A stretch of DNA of 7,851 nucleotides from Bacillota bacterium (lineage in GTDB: Bacteria > Bacillota > Clostridia > Lachnospirales > Anaerotignaceae): positions 1 through 7,851 of the forward strand of contig JAEZPX010000148.1 of the NCBI GenBank assembly GCA_023413275.1, read 5' to 3'. The notes beneath the pieces are model-generated. The model ran no database searches and was not told the origin of the DNA. It worked only from the letters and a program-made list of their open reading frames with translations. Shown one piece after another: positions 5,835 through 7,851 of the stretch. The translations under genes and the position numbers were made by a program. Within the stretch, counting starts at the first letter, position 1, and each line of letters starts with the position of its first letter.

Positions 5835-5840
5835 AAGGCA

Positions 5841-6971
5841 ATGAAATTTTTACACATAGGAGATTTACATTTGGGAAAGAAGATTTACGATTTTTCTATG
5901 ATTGATGACCAGAAATATATCCTTATCCAGATTTTAGAAAAGGCGGAGGAAGAAAAAATAGACGGCATTTTAATCTCAGGCGATATTTATGATAAAGGTG
6001 TTCCGCCGGTGGAAGCAGTGCGATTGCTAGATTGGTTTCTGACAGAGCTATCCAAACTTAAAATAACAATTTTTATGATTGCGGGAAACCATGATTCAGC
6101 CCATCGTCTGGATTTTGGTAGCCGACTTTTTGAAGAAAATCAGATTCATATTTGCGGAAGCTATGATGGCACTTTAAAATCTGTGGTTTTGCAGGATGAA
6201 TTCGGAGAAATTGAAGTGCATTTACTCCCCTTTATAAAGCCTGCATTAGTAAGTCCTTTTTATGCTGAAGAAATTACATCCTATCAGAAAGCGATGGAGC
6301 TAGTTTTACAAGGATACCCTCGCAAGAAAGAAAGAAGGAATCTTTTATTGGCCCATCAGTTTGTGACTTGGCATGGAGAAGCGGAAAGAAGTGATTCGGA
6401 AACCAACTCTTTAGGTGGTGTTGATGAGATTGATGCAAGCGTTTTTTTTGATTTTGATTATGTTGCTTTGGGTCATTTGCACCGTCCACAAAAGATTGGT
6501 AGAGAAACCATTCGTTTTGCAGGCTCACCACTTGCATACTCTTTCTCTGAAATTACACGAAAAAAAACCATCACGAAAATAGAATGTAGAGAAAAAGGCG
6601 ATATACAGATAGACTTTATTCCCCTTTTGCCCAAAAGACCCCTTCGGGAAATCAAGGGTCCTCTGGAAGGTTTGTTGGAAGCGGCAAAAGCCGAGGGTGG
6701 CTCTGAGGACTATATTCGAGGGATACTTACAGATGAATTGGCATTAAATGACCCTCTGGGTCAACTTCGTGTGTTTTATCCCAACTTAATGACATTAGAG
6801 GTGGAAGCCAGTGCCTATGAAGAACGAGAGATTTCTTATTCGGCAGAGGATACATCGCCCCAAGAATTATTCCAATTATTTTTCGAAAGACAAAATCAAA
6901 AGGAAATGAATGATATGCAAAAACAAGCGGTAAAACAAGCTTGGGATAAGTTGGGGGATGAAATGGAATGA
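5841..6971 (+). CDS. sbcD: SbcD, nuclease subunit of the SbcCD DNA repair complex
   Basis: The product is 376 residues, normal for SbcD. It is the Mre11-like, Mn-dependent phosphoesterase that, with SbcC, cuts DNA hairpins and processes double-strand ends. The calcineurin-type metallophosphoesterase motifs are all present in order: GDLHLG (7-12, Asp8 and His10), SGDIYDKG (46-53, Asp48), AGNHDSAHR (81-89, Asn83 and His84), LLAHQF (169-174, His172) and GHLHRP (211-216, His212 and His214). The start MKFLHIGDLHLGKK is the classical SbcD N-terminus and is preceded by a near-perfect ribosome site. After the catalytic core (about 1-245) comes a capping domain and a helical C-terminus (about 337-372) that in this family contacts the SbcC coiled coil. 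It overlaps the next gene by ATGA, so the two subunits are translationally coupled. It appears to be functionally unrelated to the upstream metabolic operon. Confidence 0.97.
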   Translation: MKFLHIGDLHLGKKIYDFSMIDDQKYILIQILEKAEEEKIDGILISGDIYDKGVPPVEAVRLLDWFLTELSKLKITIFMIAGNHDSAHRLDFGSRLFEENQIHICGSYDGTLKSVVLQDEFGEIEVHLLPFIKPALVSPFYAEEITSYQKAMELVLQGYPRKKERRNLLLAHQFVTWHGEAERSDSETNSLGGVDEIDASVFFDFDYVALGHLHRPQKIGRETIRFAGSPLAYSFSEITRKKTITKIECREKGDIQIDFIPLLPKRPLREIKGPLEGLLEAAKAEGGSEDYIRGILTDELALNDPLGQLRVFYPNLMTLEVEASAYEEREISYSAEDTSPQELFQLFFERQNQKEMNDMQKQAVKQAWDKLGDEME

Positions 6972-7851
6972 AACCAATACATATAATAATATCTGCTTTT
7001 GGCCCTTTTTCGGAGAAAATTGAAATTCCATTTTCAAAGCTGGGAGAGGGAGGTCTTTTTCTTGTCAGCGGTGACACAGGGGCGGGAAAAACCACCATCT
7101 TTGATGCCATTTGTTTTGCGCTGTTTGGAGAAACCAGTGGGTCTAACCGCGGGATAGATAGTGTGCGCAGTGATTTCGCCCAAGGAAGTACAAAAACATA
7201 CATAGAATTATTGTTTCAACATAAAGGCAAAAACTATCGCATTGTCCGCAATCCTGCATATCGCCGCCCCAAAAAAAATGGTGATGGCTTCACAACAGAA
7301 GTGGCGGAAGCGGCATTATTTTGTCAAGATGAAACCATTTCAACAGGCTTTGGTCAGGTAAAAAAAGCCGTTGAGGAGCTTTTATCTGTAGATGCAAAGC
7401 AGTTTAAGCAAATTGCTATGATAGCCCAAGGAGAATTTTTAAAACTCTTATATGCTGAAAGCAGTGAAAGGGGAGCAATTTTTCGGAAAGTTTTTCATAC
7501 CAATACTTTTGCAGATTTTCAGCAAAGGTTAAAAGAGATGGAAAAGCTGAATCGTACCCAATTGGAGGATAGTGAGAAGCGGTTGTTACACTATTTGCAA
7601 CAGCTTTTCCACGAAGAAAGTTTTGATGCAAAAAGTTTAATCTACCAAGCCCAAGCCATATTAGAGCAAGAAGAAAAGACCTTTTCAGATGCCCAAAAGG
7701 AAGTGTTGCACCTAAAAGCGGAGAAAACAAGTCTTGCAAAAAAGGAGCAGGAGCTTACCAGGGATATCAGTAAAGGTGAAATCAATAATAAGCGCATGGA
7801 AAATCTAGAAAAACCAAAAAAAGAACTGCAACAATTATCTGAGAAGAAAGA
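6968..7851 (+). CDS. sbcC: SbcC, ATPase subunit of the SbcCD complex (N-terminal part)
   Basis: The gene starts with ATG at 6968, overlapping the sbcD stop (TGA 6969-6971), and stays open to the window edge: 294 complete codons plus two bases. SbcC proteins are usually about 1000-1200 residues, so about a quarter is visible. It is a Rad50/SMC-like ATPase that drives SbcD nuclease action. The start MKPIHIIISAFGPFSEK is typical. Walker A is GDTGAGKTT (35-43, with Lys41). It is followed by FDAICFALFGETSG (45-58), and the Q-loop is IAMIAQGEFLKLL (149-161, Gln154). From about residue 185 the sequence turns into a Lys/Glu/Gln-rich heptad-like stretch, the beginning of the ascending coiled coil. The zinc hook, signature motif, Walker B and D-loop lie outside the window. 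No frameshift or stop is seen in the visible part. Confidence 0.96.
   Translation, partial: MKPIHIIISAFGPFSEKIEIPFSKLGEGGLFLVSGDTGAGKTTIFDAICFALFGETSGSNRGIDSVRSDFAQGSTKTYIELLFQHKGKNYRIVRNPAYRRPKKNGDGFTTEVAEAALFCQDETISTGFGQVKKAVEELLSVDAKQFKQIAMIAQGEFLKLLYAESSERGAIFRKVFHTNTFADFQQRLKEMEKLNRTQLEDSEKRLLHYLQQLFHEESFDAKSLIYQAQAILEQEEKTFSDAQKEVLHLKAEKTSLAKKEQELTRDISKGEINNKRMENLEKPKKELQQLSEKK

Noticed and set aside
5751..5840. N-terminal extension of SbcD to a TTG at 5751
   Set aside because: The extension is encoded by the terminator stem-loop region, and the classical SbcD start at 5841 has an AAAGGAGG 6 bases upstream.
6727..7203. 158-residue minus-strand open frame across the sbcD-sbcC junction
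   Set aside because: It is antisense to well-supported sbcD and sbcC coding sequence, has no recognisable domain and no ribosome site was evident.

Overview
The window looks like chromosomal DNA from a low-GC Gram-positive anaerobe, most likely a member of the Clostridia. The basis is AT-rich sequence, strong AGGAGG-type ribosome binding sites before nearly every gene, a lipoprotein with a Gram-positive-style lipobox, and gene families typical of that class. No mobile element, CRISPR array, rRNA or tRNA gene is visible. Coding density is high and no gene-free stretch exceeds about 155 bases.

Layout. At the left edge (1-261, +) is the C-terminal end of a class III (PLP-dependent) aminotransferase. 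A strong hairpin terminator at 290-330 separates it from the convergent minus-strand genes and can serve both directions. On the minus strand lie a probable secreted lipoprotein (357-1133) and, upstream of it, a nucleoside phosphorylase of the uridine/purine phosphorylase superfamily (1226-1972). A divergent control region (1973-2125) follows, with a good sigma-A-type promoter for the plus strand and an inverted repeat around its -35 box.

From 2126 to 5702 the plus strand carries a compact apparent operon: two small DMT-type (DUF606/YdcZ-like) membrane proteins, a PfkB/ribokinase-family kinase, a flavodoxin-fold NAD(P)H oxidoreductase, and a zinc-dependent medium-chain dehydrogenase. With the divergent phosphorylase, these genes suggest uptake and breakdown of a nucleoside, pentose or related sugar: entry through the paired transporter, phosphorolysis and/or phosphorylation, and redox steps on the sugar or base. 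The actual substrate cannot be read from the sequence.

A hairpin plus a terminator-like stem-loop (5725-5793) closes this operon. It is followed by the DNA-repair pair sbcD (5841-6971) and sbcC (from 6968, cut by the window edge). These overlap by ATGA and encode the SbcCD (Mre11-Rad50-like) nuclease complex.

The most interesting parts are the paired half-transporters, whose charge patterns predict opposite membrane orientation; the phosphorylase, which lacks the usual uridine-specificity residues; and the symmetric control region between them. The rest is ordinary chromosomal content.
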